In this document: piece after piece, positions 7,631-16,436 of the stretch
How the letters are laid out: each line of letters opens with the position of its first letter
How positions within the stretch are numbered: position 1 is the stretch's first letter
Assembly (NCBI GenBank): GCA_963715575.1
Contig: OY970250.1
Coordinates: forward strand, 1,488,001 to 1,552,000
Length of the DNA: 64,000 nucleotides
Source: AC-32 sp963715575
Lineage (GTDB): Bacteria > Actinomycetota > Thermoleophilia > Gaiellales > Gaiellaceae
Reading direction: 5' to 3'
The notes under the pieces: generated by a model
Told to the model about the DNA's origin: nothing
What the model saw: the letters and a program-made list of their open reading frames with translations, nothing else
Databases searched by the model: none
Position numbers and translations under genes: made by a program

Positions 7631-8158
7631 TTGAAGCGAGGGATGATTCACGGGCGGTTCCAGCCGTTCCACAACGGCCACCTCGAGTACCTGCGCGGTG
7701 CGGCCGAGCGCTCCGACGAGGTGTTCGTCGGGATCACCAACCCCGACCCGGCGCGAATCAAGCCGGAGGCCGCCGACCCGCTGCGGCACCTGCCCGAGTC
7801 GAACCCGTTCAGCTACGTCGAGCGGCTGCTGATGGTGAAGGCGGCCGCGGTCGACGCGGGCCTGGAGCCCGAGCGGCTGCACGTGATCCCCTTCCCCGTC
7901 AACGAGCCCGAGCTGTGGGACGCCTACGTGCCGCCGGACGTGGTGCAGTTCATCCGGCTCTTCTCCGACTGGGGCGGGACGAAGCTGGAGCGGCTCCGAG
8001 CGGCCGGCTACGAGGTGGTCGTGCTCGACGAGGGCGCCGAGAAGGAGCTCTCCGGGGCCGATGTCCGGGCCGCGCTGCGCGAGGGCGGGGACTGGGAGCC
8101 GCTCGTGCCCCCTGGAGTCGCCGGCGTGATCCGGCAGCTCCAGCGGGTTCCGGTGTAA
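7631..8158 (+). CDS. nadM: Nicotinamide-nucleotide adenylyltransferase, archaeal NadM type
   Basis: A 175-aa nucleotidyltransferase of the HxGH superfamily. GRFQPFHNGH at residues 8-17 is the ATP-binding motif, and LSGADVRAAL near the C-terminus matches the ISGTxIR-type second motif. Length and motif form fit the archaeal-type NadM that forms NAD from NMN and ATP, rather than bacterial NadD. The TTG start at 7631 gives MKRGMIHGRFQPFH, which aligns with the usual N-terminus; ATG 7643 would trim it. It follows selD by 4 bp, so co-transcription is likely. Confidence 0.85.
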   Translation: MKRGMIHGRFQPFHNGHLEYLRGAAERSDEVFVGITNPDPARIKPEAADPLRHLPESNPFSYVERLLMVKAAAVDAGLEPERLHVIPFPVNEPELWDAYVPPDVVQFIRLFSDWGGTKLERLRAAGYEVVVLDEGAEKELSGADVRAALREGGDWEPLVPPGVAGVIRQLQRVPV

Positions 8159-8171
8159 AGGAGCTGTAAGG
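8154..8171 (+). promoter_or_regulatory. 11-bp-spaced direct repeat TGTAAAG-N4-TGTAAGG
   Basis: TGTAAAG (8154-8160) and TGTAAGG (8165-8171) overlap the nadM stop and lie 70 nt before the cupredoxin-like gene. An almost identical pair occurs at 50149-50166. An 11-bp period is typical of OmpR/PhoB-family response-regulator boxes. Confidence 0.45.
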
Positions 8172-8241
8172 CCCCAGAACTTTTCGGCGGCCCGAGCGTT
8201 TGAACGGGTAGCACTCGCCGCAAACTCCAGGGGGTTCTCGC

Positions 8242-9117
8242 ATGCGCACCGCCGTTCTCTCCGCCGTCGCCGGGCTCGCGCTCGCCATCACCGGCGCGTC
8301 GCAGCCGGCGACGACGGTGACCAAGACCGTCTCGATCACGGCTAAGGCTTTCAAGCCGGCGACCCGGACGATCGCGACCACCGACGCGATCAAGTGGACG
8401 AACACCGACACCAAGAACCACCAGGTGATCGCCAACAACGGCAGCTTCGCCTCGCCCACGATCGCGCCCGGCAAGACCTACACGCACACGTTCAACACGG
8501 CCGGCACGGTCCGCTACCACGACGCACTGCACCCGAGCCTGACCGGCAAGATCGTCGTGACGGGCGCGCCGCCCGCGATCACGATCGGGACGCTGGCGCC
8601 GATCATCGCCTACGGCCAGTCGACGCACCTCTCGGGCATCGTCTCGAGCAAGCAGGCCGGGGAGACCGTGACGGTCTGGGCGCAGCCGTACGGTCAGGCC
8701 TCGCAGGTGCAGGTCGCGACGTTGCTGACCGCCGTCGGAGGCGTCTGGGACTTCATCGTCAAGCCGACGATGCTGACGAGCTACCAGGCTCGCTGGAAGA
8801 GCACGGCGAGCGAGGTGGTCGGTGTCCAGCTTCGCCCGGCAGTCCTCTTCAGCGCCTACAAGCGCTGGGGCTCGGTCAAGGTGAAGGCCGACCGCGCGCT
8901 GCGCGGGCAGAAGGTCTACCTGCAGAAGTTCACGCGCTTCCACGAGTGGGTGAAGGTGCGGCCGGTCTTCCTCAACCGCAGCTCGCAGCAGCGTTTCCGG
9001 CTCGGTCTCCGGCCGGGCTACCGCTACGCCGTCCGGATCTTCATGTCCCTGAACCAGGCCGGCGCCGGCTACCTCGACGGCTTCAGCCGCACGGTCGTCG
9101 TCAAGGTTCCCGGGTAG
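8242..9117 (+). CDS. Exported cupredoxin-like protein lacking copper ligands
   Basis: A 291-aa protein with a signal peptide (about residues 1-24). Residues 25-110 form a plastocyanin/azurin-like domain: SITAKAFKPATRTIATTDAI, WTNTDTKNHQVI, APGKTYTHTFNTAGTVRYHD, ALHPSLTGKIVV. In blue-copper proteins the segment reads roughly YHCxxHPxMTG. Here the Cys is Asp and the Met is Leu, so type-1 copper binding is unlikely. The C-terminal 180 residues look like two Ig-like beta domains. ATG 8242 has CCAGGGGG upstream. The same leader segment CCAGGGGGTTCTC precedes the glycoside-hydrolase-like gene starting at 50077. Confidence 0.75.
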   Translation: MRTAVLSAVAGLALAITGASQPATTVTKTVSITAKAFKPATRTIATTDAIKWTNTDTKNHQVIANNGSFASPTIAPGKTYTHTFNTAGTVRYHDALHPSLTGKIVVTGAPPAITIGTLAPIIAYGQSTHLSGIVSSKQAGETVTVWAQPYGQASQVQVATLLTAVGGVWDFIVKPTMLTSYQARWKSTASEVVGVQLRPAVLFSAYKRWGSVKVKADRALRGQKVYLQKFTRFHEWVKVRPVFLNRSSQQRFRLGLRPGYRYAVRIFMSLNQAGAGYLDGFSRTVVVKVPG

Positions 9118-9155
9118 CACTCGTTGCACGCGGCGCGGGGTAGCCTCCGCGCCGC

Positions 9156-10403
9156 GTGTATCCGATCGTCGTCTTTCTGCTCGACGGGCTCGCCGACCGG
9201 GCGCACGAGGTGCTCGGCGGGCGAACCGGGAACGAGGCCGCGGCCACGCCGAACCTCGACGCGCTGGCGGCGCGCGGCTCGACCGGGCTGCTTTACGCCG
9301 TCGGGCCGGGGCGGGCGCCGTCGTCCGAGGTCGCGCACTGGTCGATGCTCGGCTACCGGCCGGACGAGTTCCCCGGCCGTGCCGTCTTCGAGGCGCTCGG
9401 CCGCGGGCAGGACGTGAGCGTCGAGCACGTCTTCGCCTACGCGGCGCTGCGGCCGGCGGAGCGGCGCGAGGACGGGTGGTGGCTGACCGGCCGGCCCGAC
9501 CCCGGCCGCGACGCCGAGCTGGCCGAGGAGCTCGTGGCCCGTTGCGACGGGATCGAGGTCGACGGACTGACCTTCTCGCTGACGCCCGTCTGGCGCGGCG
9601 AGGCGGTCCTGCGGATCTCGGGCGGCGCGGACGAGCGGGTCACCGACACGGACGCCTTCTTCCGGGCGTGGCACCCGCTGCTGCGGCCGCAGCCGCTGGT
9701 GCCCGAGGCCGGGCTCACCGCGAGCGCCTGCGAGGCCTGGACGCGCGAGGTGATGCGCCGGCTCGAGGGCGAGCGCTTCAACGTGATCACGCTCAAGTGG
9801 TTCGGCCGGCCGCGCTCCGTGCCGAGCTTTCTCGAGCGCCACGGCGTCAGCGGCGCCTTCGCGGCCGATTCGGCCTTCCTGCGGGGGCTCGGAATCGCGC
9901 TCGGCCTCGAGCCGGTGGACGCGCCGGAGACCGACGACCCCGTTGCAGACCTGCGCGGCCGGGTCGCCCTCGCGCGGGAGCGGCTCGACGCCGGCGACAC
10001 GTTCGTCTTCTGCCACCAGAAGACGACCGACGCAGCCGGGCACACGAAGGACCCGGCGGTGAAGCGCGACACGATCGCCGCGCTCGACGCGGCGCTCGGC
10101 GACTTGCCGACCGAGCGGGCGATCGTCTGCATCACCGGCGACCACGCCACGCCGGCCTCGCCGGACGTGATCCACTCGGGCGACCCGGTGCCGCTGGTGC
10201 TCGCGGGCCCCGGCGTCCGGGCCGACGCGGTCACCGAGTTCGGCGAACTCCCGTTCGCGGCCGGCATCCTCGGCCAGCTGCGCGGGCCGGACCTGATGCC
10301 GGTGCTCCTGAACGCCGCCGACCGCCCGCTCTTCCTCGGCTCACGCCCGACGCCGTTCGAAGGCGCGGACGGGTATCCGGCCCTGCTGGAACCGCTTCTC
10401 TAG
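9156..10403 (+). CDS. apgM: 2,3-bisphosphoglycerate-independent phosphoglycerate mutase, archaeal type
   Basis: A 415-aa member of the alkaline-phosphatase superfamily, converting 3- to 2-phosphoglycerate in glycolysis. Metal-site motifs include LLDGLADR near the N-terminus, HQKTTDAAGHTKDP, and CITGDHATPASPDVIHSGDPVP. TPNLDALAARGSTGLL and the early RAPSSEVAHWSMLGY segment, carrying the likely nucleophile Ser, fit aPGAM rather than bacterial GpmI. GTG 9156 follows TAGCCT (9141-9146) by 9 nt, longer than at other leaderless genes here, so this start is less certain. ctaA follows 10 bp downstream with its own -10 box. Confidence 0.85.
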   Translation: MYPIVVFLLDGLADRAHEVLGGRTGNEAAATPNLDALAARGSTGLLYAVGPGRAPSSEVAHWSMLGYRPDEFPGRAVFEALGRGQDVSVEHVFAYAALRPAERREDGWWLTGRPDPGRDAELAEELVARCDGIEVDGLTFSLTPVWRGEAVLRISGGADERVTDTDAFFRAWHPLLRPQPLVPEAGLTASACEAWTREVMRRLEGERFNVITLKWFGRPRSVPSFLERHGVSGAFAADSAFLRGLGIALGLEPVDAPETDDPVADLRGRVALARERLDAGDTFVFCHQKTTDAAGHTKDPAVKRDTIAALDAALGDLPTERAIVCITGDHATPASPDVIHSGDPVPLVLAGPGVRADAVTEFGELPFAAGILGQLRGPDLMPVLLNAADRPLFLGSRPTPFEGADGYPALLEPLL

Positions 10404-10406
10404 CAT
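10401..10406 (+). promoter_or_regulatory. Leaderless -10 box of ctaA
   Basis: TAGCAT overlaps the apgM stop and lies 7 nt before GTG 10414. Confidence 0.6.
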
Positions 10407-10413
10407 TCCCGCC

Positions 10414-11343
10414 GTGGAGGTCACCACCGCTCGCCTCAGGCGGATCGAGCTCTCGCCGGCGCGGTTCTTCCAGCTGACGCTGGTCTCGCTCGGCGCGCTC
10501 TGGCTGATCGTCGTCACCGGCGCGGCGGTGCGCGTGACCGACTCCGGGCTCGGTTGCCGCCACTGGCCGGGCTGCGAGCAGGGGCACCCGCTGCCGGCGA
10601 AGGACTACCACGCCTTCATCGAGTTCGGGAACCGCGCGCTCGGCGCCGTAGTGATCTTGTTCGTGCTGCTAACGGCGGTGTCGTCGTTCTTCGTGCCCGG
10701 CCTGCCGCGGCGCGGGCGGCGGCTCGCGGTGGCGATCCTGGTGGGGACGCTCGCGCAGGCGCCGCTCGGCTACCTGGCGGTGCACAGCGACCTGCACTGG
10801 CCGGTCGTGGCCGCCCACCTGCTGCTCTCGATGGCCCTGCTGGCCGGCGCGGTCGTGCTCGCGCTCGAGGCCCTGGCGCTGCGCTCCGGCCGCGCCGAGC
10901 CGGTCGCGCCGCTCGAGCTCCGGCGCGGCGCGTTGGCGGTGACGGCGGCGGCCGGCGTGCTGCTCCTGACGGGTGCGCTCGCGACGGCCGGCGGGCCGCA
11001 CTCCGGCGGCGGAGCGGAGCACGTCGACCGGCTCTGGCGGCTGCAGCCCCTGATCTACGTCCATGCCGCGGCCGTCGGCGTCTTCGCGGTCTCGCTCGTC
11101 TTCGTGCTGGGCTACCTCGCCTCGCAACGGCAGCGCTGGCCGCGGCTGTTCAAGTTCGGCGCGGCCGTCTTCGCCGTGCTGCTGGCCCAGATGGCGCTCG
11201 GGGAAGTCCAGTACCGGACGCACCTGCCCTGGCCGCTCGTGCTCGTCCACGTCGGCCTCGCGGCCGCGGTCTGGGCGCTGCTGGTGGCCTTCGTCACGGT
11301 CCTGTGGCGTCCGCCGGCGGCTCTCGCGGCAGGCCGCACGTAG
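10414..11343 (+). CDS. ctaA: Heme A synthase (COX15/CtaA family)
   Basis: A 309-aa integral membrane protein with about eight predicted helices. CtaA oxidises the C8 methyl of heme O to give heme A for aa3-type cytochrome c oxidase. The signature VVTGAAVRVTDSGLGCRHWPGC follows helix 1 and contains the conserved loop cysteines. Conserved His residues expected for heme binding lie in EFGNRALGAV-preceding YHAFIEF, VAAHLLLS, YVHAAAVGV and VLVHVGLAA. The neighbouring apgM is not functionally related, so the closeness may only reflect gene packing. Confidence 0.9.
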   Translation: MEVTTARLRRIELSPARFFQLTLVSLGALWLIVVTGAAVRVTDSGLGCRHWPGCEQGHPLPAKDYHAFIEFGNRALGAVVILFVLLTAVSSFFVPGLPRRGRRLAVAILVGTLAQAPLGYLAVHSDLHWPVVAAHLLLSMALLAGAVVLALEALALRSGRAEPVAPLELRRGALAVTAAAGVLLLTGALATAGGPHSGGGAEHVDRLWRLQPLIYVHAAAVGVFAVSLVFVLGYLASQRQRWPRLFKFGAAVFAVLLAQMALGEVQYRTHLPWPLVLVHVGLAAAVWALLVAFVTVLWRPPAALAAGRT

Positions 11344-11346
11344 ACT
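11341..11346 (+). promoter_or_regulatory. Leaderless -10 box of the PAC2 gene
   Basis: TAGACT, whose TAG is also the ctaA stop codon, lies 6 nt before GTG 11353. Confidence 0.65.
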
Positions 11347-11352
11347 GAGCGA

Positions 11353-12243
11353 GTGGCGGACGAGCTTCGCATCGACGACCGGCCGGAGCTCACGCGGCCG
11401 ATCCTCGTCGCCGCCTTTCGCGGCTGGAACGACGGGGCGCAGGCGGCGTCGCTGGCGGCCGGCTACCTGGCCAAGACGTGGGGCGCGGAGCGCTTCGCGG
11501 AGATCGATCCGGAGAACTTCTTCGACTTCCAGGCGACCCGCCCGCACGTCTCGCTCGAGGACGGTCTGACCCGCCGGATCGACTGGCCGGAAACGTCCTT
11601 CTACCACGCGCGCCCCGAGGGTCTCGACCGCGACATCGTGCTGCTGCTCGGGATCGAGCCGAACCTGCGCTGGCGCACGTTCACCGACCTGGTCGTCGGG
11701 TTGGCGCGCGAGCTCGGGATCGAGCTGCTGATCACCCTCGGCGCGCTGCTCGCGGACGTGCCGCACACTCGCTCGGCGCCGGTGACAGGAAGCGCGAGCG
11801 ACAAGGAGCTCGTCGAGCGGCTCGGCCTCTCGGCCTCGCGCTACGAGGGGCCCACCGGGATCGTCGGCGTGATCCACGACGAGTGCGGAAAGAGCGGGAT
11901 CCCGTCGGCGAGCCTTTGGGCGGCGGTGCCGCACTACGTCTCGCTGACGCCCAGCCCGCGCGGCGCGCTCGCGCTGTGCGAGCGGCTCGGCGACGTGCTC
12001 GGGATCGAGATCGAGGCCGACGAGCTCGAGGAGGCGGCGCGGAACTACGAGGAGCAGGTCAGCGAGGCCGTCGCGTCGGACGAGGAGACGGCCGCCTACG
12101 TCGACGAGCTCGAGCGCCGCTCGGACCAGCTGGAGGACGCCACCGAGCTGCCGTCGGGCGACGCGCTCGCCGCTGAGCTGACGCGCTTCCTCAAGGAGCG
12201 CGACGAAGAAGACGGCGAGGACCCCGCCGCTCGCGAGCAATAG
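11353..12243 (+). CDS. PAC2 family protein
   Basis: A 296-aa protein matching the PAC2 family: RPILVAAFRGWNDGAQAAS, then LLGIEPNLRWRTFTDLVVGLAREL, LLADVPHTRS and SLWAAVPHYVS. Eukaryotic PAC2 assists proteasome assembly. Actinobacterial relatives are common, but their role is not established. The last 70 residues are acidic and helical and may form a coiled coil. No proteasome genes are in the window. Confidence 0.85.
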   Translation: MADELRIDDRPELTRPILVAAFRGWNDGAQAASLAAGYLAKTWGAERFAEIDPENFFDFQATRPHVSLEDGLTRRIDWPETSFYHARPEGLDRDIVLLLGIEPNLRWRTFTDLVVGLARELGIELLITLGALLADVPHTRSAPVTGSASDKELVERLGLSASRYEGPTGIVGVIHDECGKSGIPSASLWAAVPHYVSLTPSPRGALALCERLGDVLGIEIEADELEEAARNYEEQVSEAVASDEETAAYVDELERRSDQLEDATELPSGDALAAELTRFLKERDEEDGEDPAAREQ

Positions 12244-12254
12244 CTCGCTTACAC

Positions 12255-12281
12255 GGCCGGGCGGGCTAAGCCCGCCCGGCC
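12255..12281 (+). terminator. Perfect 12-bp hairpin after the PAC2 gene
   Basis: GGCCGGGCGGGC (12255-12266) and GCCCGCCCGGCC (12270-12281) pair perfectly around a TAA loop. There is no T-run. Confidence 0.6.
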
Positions 12282-12288
12282 TCGAGGC

Positions 12289-12306
12289 GGCACCGCAAGC
12301 GGTGCC
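12289..12306 (+). terminator. Second hairpin before lemA
   Basis: GGCACCGC (12289-12296) and GCGGTGCC (12299-12306) pair around AA and are followed by TT. It is in tandem with the preceding hairpin and ends just before the lemA -10 box. Confidence 0.5.
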
Positions 12307-12313
12307 TTGGCAG

Positions 12314-12319
12314 TAGAGT
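12314..12319 (+). promoter_or_regulatory. Leaderless -10 box of lemA
   Basis: TAGAGT lies 6 nt before GTG 12326. Confidence 0.65.
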
Positions 12320-12325
12320 CGCACC

Positions 12326-12880
12326 GTGACCTGGGTCGTCGTGATCCTGGTGGCTGCGGCCGTGCTGCTGCTCGTGCTGGTCGTGGCCGCCTACAACCGG
12401 CTCGTCCGCTTCCGTAATCGCACGCAGAACGCCTGGTCGCAGGTGGACGTCCAGTTGCGGCGCCGCTACGACCTGATCCCCAACCTCGTGGAGACGGTCA
12501 AGGGCTACGCGTCGCACGAGCAGCAGACGTTCGAGGAAGTCACGCAGGCGCGGACCGCCGCCCAGCAGGCGCAGGGCGTGCAGGCCCAGGGCCAGGCCGA
12601 GAACGCGCTCACGGCGGCGATCGGCCGGCTCTTCGCCGTCGCCGAGGCGTACCCGCAGTTGCGCGCGACCGAGAACTTCCAGCAGCTCCAGGCCCAGCTC
12701 GCGGACACCGAGCAGAAGATCGCCGTCTCGCGGCAGATCTACAACGACACGGTGCTCACCTACAACAACGCCACGCAGACGGTGCCGTCGAACGTGATCG
12801 CCGGGACCTTCCACTTCCAGCCCAAGGAGTTCTTCGAGATCGAGGAGCCTGTGCGGGAGGCGCCGCAGGTCCGCTTTTGA
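12326..12880 (+). CDS. lemA: LemA family protein
   Basis: A 184-aa protein with one N-terminal transmembrane helix (residues 2-24) and a helical-bundle LemA domain: YNRLVRFRNRTQNAWSQVDV, LRRRYDLIPNLVETVKGYA, IAVSRQIYNDTVLTYNNA. LemA proteins are membrane-anchored with unclear function. The stop overlaps the start of the DUF2207 gene (TTGA at 12877-12880), a pairing widespread in bacteria that suggests joint function in the envelope. Confidence 0.93.
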   Translation: MTWVVVILVAAAVLLLVLVVAAYNRLVRFRNRTQNAWSQVDVQLRRRYDLIPNLVETVKGYASHEQQTFEEVTQARTAAQQAQGVQAQGQAENALTAAIGRLFAVAEAYPQLRATENFQQLQAQLADTEQKIAVSRQIYNDTVLTYNNATQTVPSNVIAGTFHFQPKEFFEIEEPVREAPQVRF

Positions 12881-14751
12881 CGCGCGCGGCGGTCGCTCTC
12901 GCCGCGTGCTTCGCCGCTCTCGCCCTCGCGTCGGCCGCGGCCGCGAAGGAGTTCACGCTCCCGGCCGCCGACGTCCAGGTGCAGGTCGAGCCGGACGGAG
13001 GGCTGGCCGTGACCGAGCGGATCACGTTTGCCTTCGACGGCGACTTCGAGGGCGCCTACCGCGAGGTGCGGCTCCGCTCCGGCGAGAGCCTCGACCGGGT
13101 GTCCGTCTCCGAACGCGGCCAGGAGTACACGCCGGGCGCCTCCGCGGAGCTCGGCAGCTTCGGGGTGCCCGGGACGTACGGCGTCACGAGCACCGACAAG
13201 GGCGTGCGGATCGTTTGGCACTACCGGGCCTCGAACGAGCTGCGGACGTTCGTGGTGCGCTATCGGCTGAGCGGGCTGGCCGTCGCCTACGACGACGTGG
13301 TGGACGTGAACCTGCAGGTCTGGGGCGACGAATGGCAGACGGGCCTCGACCGGCTGACTGTCGCGCTCGCGCTGCCGGCAAAGGCGTCGGGCCCTGCGTA
13401 CCGGGTGTATGGCGCGCCGGCGTACGTTCGCGGAGTCGTCGGCCGCGAGCCGACGCGGGCGACCCTCGAGGCGTCAGGAATCCCCTCGCACCAGTTCGTC
13501 GAGCTGCGCGTCCTCTTTCCGCGCTCGCTGCTGAGGTCGACCGCCCGCGCGCGGGTCGAGCACGGAGTCGCCTTGCCGCGGATCGTGGCCGAGCAGGAGC
13601 AGGTGGCGGCCGAGTTCGAGCACGGGCGCGAGAAGATCCACGACGCGGTCACGCATCTCGGGCGGACGACGCTGATCCTGCTTGGGCTCGCGCTCGGCCC
13701 GGCGGCGCTGCTGCTCTTGGGCGTCTGGCTGATGCTCGGGCGCGAGCGCCGGAGCGACTACGACCGCGAGTACGAGCAGGAACCGCCGAGCGAGCTCGCG
13801 CCGGCGCTTGTCCCGACGTTGCTGCGCCAGGGCGGGACGGTCGGCTCGCTCGAGTTCACGGCGACGCTGTTCGACCTGATCCGCCGCGGCCGCTTCACGG
13901 CGAAGCCGGTCACCACCGAGAAGAAGACGTGGGGCGGGCTCAAGCACGAGTCGGTGGCCGACCTGGAGCTGAGCCGCGGCTCGGCCGACGGCCTCACGCC
14001 GTACGAGCAGGACGTGGCCGAGGTGGCCGACTCGGTGCTCGAGGCCGGGCCGGAGCGGCTCTCGAAGTTCCGCGACCGGATCGTCGAGGACCGCAAGACG
14101 CAAAGCACGCGCTTCACGAGCTTCAAGACGGACGTCGGCAAGAGCGTGGGCGAGCTCCACTGGTTCGAGAGCGCCGGCGGCAAGTTGCTCGGCGCCGCGC
14201 TCGTGATCTCGGTCGTCTTGGCCGTCGTGCTGCTCTGGGTCGGGATCGACGGCTTCCACGCGCTCGCCCCGCGCTGGAGCGACGTCGTCCTGATCGCGCT
14301 CGGCGTCTGCGCGGCCGTGAATGCGGCGCTGCTGCTGGTGGGGCTCACGCGCGTCCGGCTCTGGCGGCGCAGGCGGCCCGAGGCCGAGCGCGAGGCCGAA
14401 AGCTGGGACGCTTTCCGCCGCTACCTGACGGACTTCCCGCGCCTGGCCGAGGCGCCGCCCGCCTCGCTCGAGCTCTGGGAGCGCTACCTCGTCTACGGGA
14501 TTGCGCTCGGGATCGCGGAGCGCGTGCTGCAGGGCGCCCAGCTGCACATGCCCGAGGAGATCCACCAGGCGAGCTCGATCTACTGGATCAGTCCCGGCGG
14601 CGACCTCGGCAGCGGCGCGAGCGCGCTGGCCATCGGCGACCTCAGCTCCGGCTTCGGCTCCGCGCTGACGCCGCCCTCGAGCGGTGGCGGCGGCGGCTTC
14701 TCGGGCGGAGGGGGCGGAGGTGGCGGCGGTGGTGGCGGCGGCGCCTGGTAA
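12877..14751 (+). CDS. DUF2207 membrane protein
   Basis: A 624-aa protein with a signal peptide (about 1-23) and an extracytoplasmic beta domain beginning VQVEPDGGLAVTERITFAFDG, typical of DUF2207. A transmembrane helix lies around residue 260 (TLILLGLALGPAALLLLGVWLML). A cytoplasmic stretch (PPSELAPALVPTLLRQGGTVGSLEFTATLFDLIRRG) and two more helices near residues 440-490 follow. The protein ends in a glycine-rich tail (GGGGGFSG and a long Gly run, then AW), characteristic of the family. The TTG start is inferred from the overlap with lemA. Function unknown. Confidence 0.88.
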   Translation: MTRAAVALAACFAALALASAAAAKEFTLPAADVQVQVEPDGGLAVTERITFAFDGDFEGAYREVRLRSGESLDRVSVSERGQEYTPGASAELGSFGVPGTYGVTSTDKGVRIVWHYRASNELRTFVVRYRLSGLAVAYDDVVDVNLQVWGDEWQTGLDRLTVALALPAKASGPAYRVYGAPAYVRGVVGREPTRATLEASGIPSHQFVELRVLFPRSLLRSTARARVEHGVALPRIVAEQEQVAAEFEHGREKIHDAVTHLGRTTLILLGLALGPAALLLLGVWLMLGRERRSDYDREYEQEPPSELAPALVPTLLRQGGTVGSLEFTATLFDLIRRGRFTAKPVTTEKKTWGGLKHESVADLELSRGSADGLTPYEQDVAEVADSVLEAGPERLSKFRDRIVEDRKTQSTRFTSFKTDVGKSVGELHWFESAGGKLLGAALVISVVLAVVLLWVGIDGFHALAPRWSDVVLIALGVCAAVNAALLLVGLTRVRLWRRRRPEAEREAESWDAFRRYLTDFPRLAEAPPASLELWERYLVYGIALGIAERVLQGAQLHMPEEIHQASSIYWISPGGDLGSGASALAIGDLSSGFGSALTPPSSGGGGGFSGGGGGGGGGGGGGAW

Positions 14752-16401
14752 CTATCCGAACGTAAAGGCGTAGGCCGCGATCCCCGGCGTGAAGCGCAGC
14801 TCGAGCGCGCCCTCCGCCAGGCCTTTGTAGTGCAGCAGCGTGTAGAGCCGGCTGAGCCCGGTCACCCGGACCGTCTTCACCGGCCGGCCGCCGACGACCA
14901 CCTGCAGCCGCCCGTGCCCGCTCAGGACGAGGTAGACGTTCTGGGCGAGGAAGTGGAGCCGCAGGCGCGCGTCTCGGCCCGCGACGATGCGCTGGCGCTG
15001 GACCGTCCAGATGCCGGAGTAGGCGAGGTCGTTGAGCGGGATCTCGCCCGGGAAGCGGTAGCGCGCCGGCACGTTCGCCGTGAGCCGCGAGCCGACGTAA
15101 CGGTCGAGTCGCTCCCAGCCGAGGTACGACTCGGGCGTCGTCAGGTGCTGCGGGGTGCGGTCCTTGACCGACGCGAGCTGCGCGCCCCCGGGCTCGCCGA
15201 GCAGCGTCCGGATCGAGCGCTCCGTTTCGTCGTACCGCCCCTCGCCCTTCTTGATCTCCCGCACGTGGCCGCGCTTGTCGATCAGGTACTCGGCCGGCCA
15301 GGCGTCGTTCTGGTAGGCCGACCATGTGCCGTAGTCGTTGTCGATCGCGACCGGGTAGCGGACGCCGAGCCTCCGTGACGCCTGGCGGACGTTCGAGGGC
15401 ACGTGCTCGAACGCGAACTCCGGCGTGTGCACGCCGACGATCACTAGCCCGGCCTTGCGGTAGCGCTTGTCCCAGGCTTCGAGGTGCGGGAGCGTGCGCA
15501 GACAGTTGATGCAGGAGTACGTCCAGAAGTCGACGAGCACGACCTTCCCGCGCAGGCGCTGCAGCGTGAGCGGCTTCGAGTTGACCCAGTCCGAGATCCC
15601 GGTGAAGTCTGGCGCCGTCCCGTAGTCGGTCAGTTTGTCCGCGGCCGCCGGCGCCTTGAACCGCGACGGCCCGCGGTGCTGCAGCTTCGAGAGCTCGTCG
15701 CGGGCGATCGAGCTGCGCTCGGCCCCCTGCAGCGCGTGCGTGTAGTCCGGGAACCAGGTCTGCAGCCTCGTGTCGGCGTTGAAGACGAGCGCCAGCGCGG
15801 CCAGGGCCAGGACGATGCCGAGGCCGGTCCGCAGTGCCTGCGCGTTCATCCGGATCCGGCGCGTCGCCCGCTGGCCGAGCGCGGCGATCGCCAGCATCGG
15901 CAGTGCGGCGCCGAGCGCGTAGGCGAGCGTGATAGCGACCGTTTGCCAGCCGAGGTGGACGCGCGCGGCGTTCGCGGAGATGGCGCCGATGATCGGCCCG
16001 CCGCACGGGACGAAGACGAGCCCGAGGCTCGCGCCGAGCAGGAAACCGCCGCCGAGGTCGCTGTTCGGGCTCCGGCGGCTGAGGCGCGCCAGCGGGCGTT
16101 CGATCCAGACCCCGACCTGCGGGAAGATCAGGCTCGCCGCGACCAGGAACAGCAGCCCGATCGAGAGGTTGCGCAGGAAGTCCTGCGGCAGGTGCAGCTG
16201 GCGCAGGAGCCAGGTCGCGATCAGCGTGAAGGTGGCGAAGCTCGTGACGAGCCCGGCGATGATCGCGTAGGGCCTCCTTCGGCCGCCGGTCGCGCCGCCC
16301 GCGAACAGGATCGGCAGCACGGGAAACACGCACGGCGAGACCGCGGTGACGACGCCCGCGGCGAAGGCGATCGGAAGCAGGATCAGGAAGCGCCCGTCCA
16401 T
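14752..16401 (-). CDS. dipZ: DipZ-like CcdA/thioredoxin fusion protein
   Basis: A 549-aa protein in three parts. Residues 1-220 form a CcdA/DsbD-type membrane domain with conserved cysteines in TAVSPCVFPVLP and LVFVPCGGPIIGA. Residues about 260-410 are a TlpA/thioredoxin-like domain with the redox motif SCINC in FWTYSCINCLRTLPHL. The C-terminal 130 residues form a beta domain (FPGEIPLNDLAYSGIW). This matches mycobacterial DipZ, thought to carry reducing power across the membrane to exported thiols. Its stop abuts the stop of the convergent DUF2207 gene with no gap. Confidence 0.9.
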   Translation of the reverse strand: MDGRFLILLPIAFAAGVVTAVSPCVFPVLPILFAGGATGGRRRPYAIIAGLVTSFATFTLIATWLLRQLHLPQDFLRNLSIGLLFLVAASLIFPQVGVWIERPLARLSRRSPNSDLGGGFLLGASLGLVFVPCGGPIIGAISANAARVHLGWQTVAITLAYALGAALPMLAIAALGQRATRRIRMNAQALRTGLGIVLALAALALVFNADTRLQTWFPDYTHALQGAERSSIARDELSKLQHRGPSRFKAPAAADKLTDYGTAPDFTGISDWVNSKPLTLQRLRGKVVLVDFWTYSCINCLRTLPHLEAWDKRYRKAGLVIVGVHTPEFAFEHVPSNVRQASRRLGVRYPVAIDNDYGTWSAYQNDAWPAEYLIDKRGHVREIKKGEGRYDETERSIRTLLGEPGGAQLASVKDRTPQHLTTPESYLGWERLDRYVGSRLTANVPARYRFPGEIPLNDLAYSGIWTVQRQRIVAGRDARLRLHFLAQNVYLVLSGHGRLQVVVGGRPVKTVRVTGLSRLYTLLHYKGLAEGALELRFTPGIAAYAFTFG

Positions 16402-16436
16402 GCGCTATCGGTGCAGTCTCGGGATGGCGCCCGGCG

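Noticed and set aside
8206..9123. The 12-mer GGGTAGCACTCG present at 8206-8217 and 9112-9123
   Set aside because: The second copy includes a stop codon and end of a coding region; without further copies it is probably coincidence.
14690..14751. Long G-rich run at the end of the DUF2207 gene as a sequencing artefact
   Set aside because: Glycine-rich tails are characteristic of this family and the frame stays open to a normal stop.
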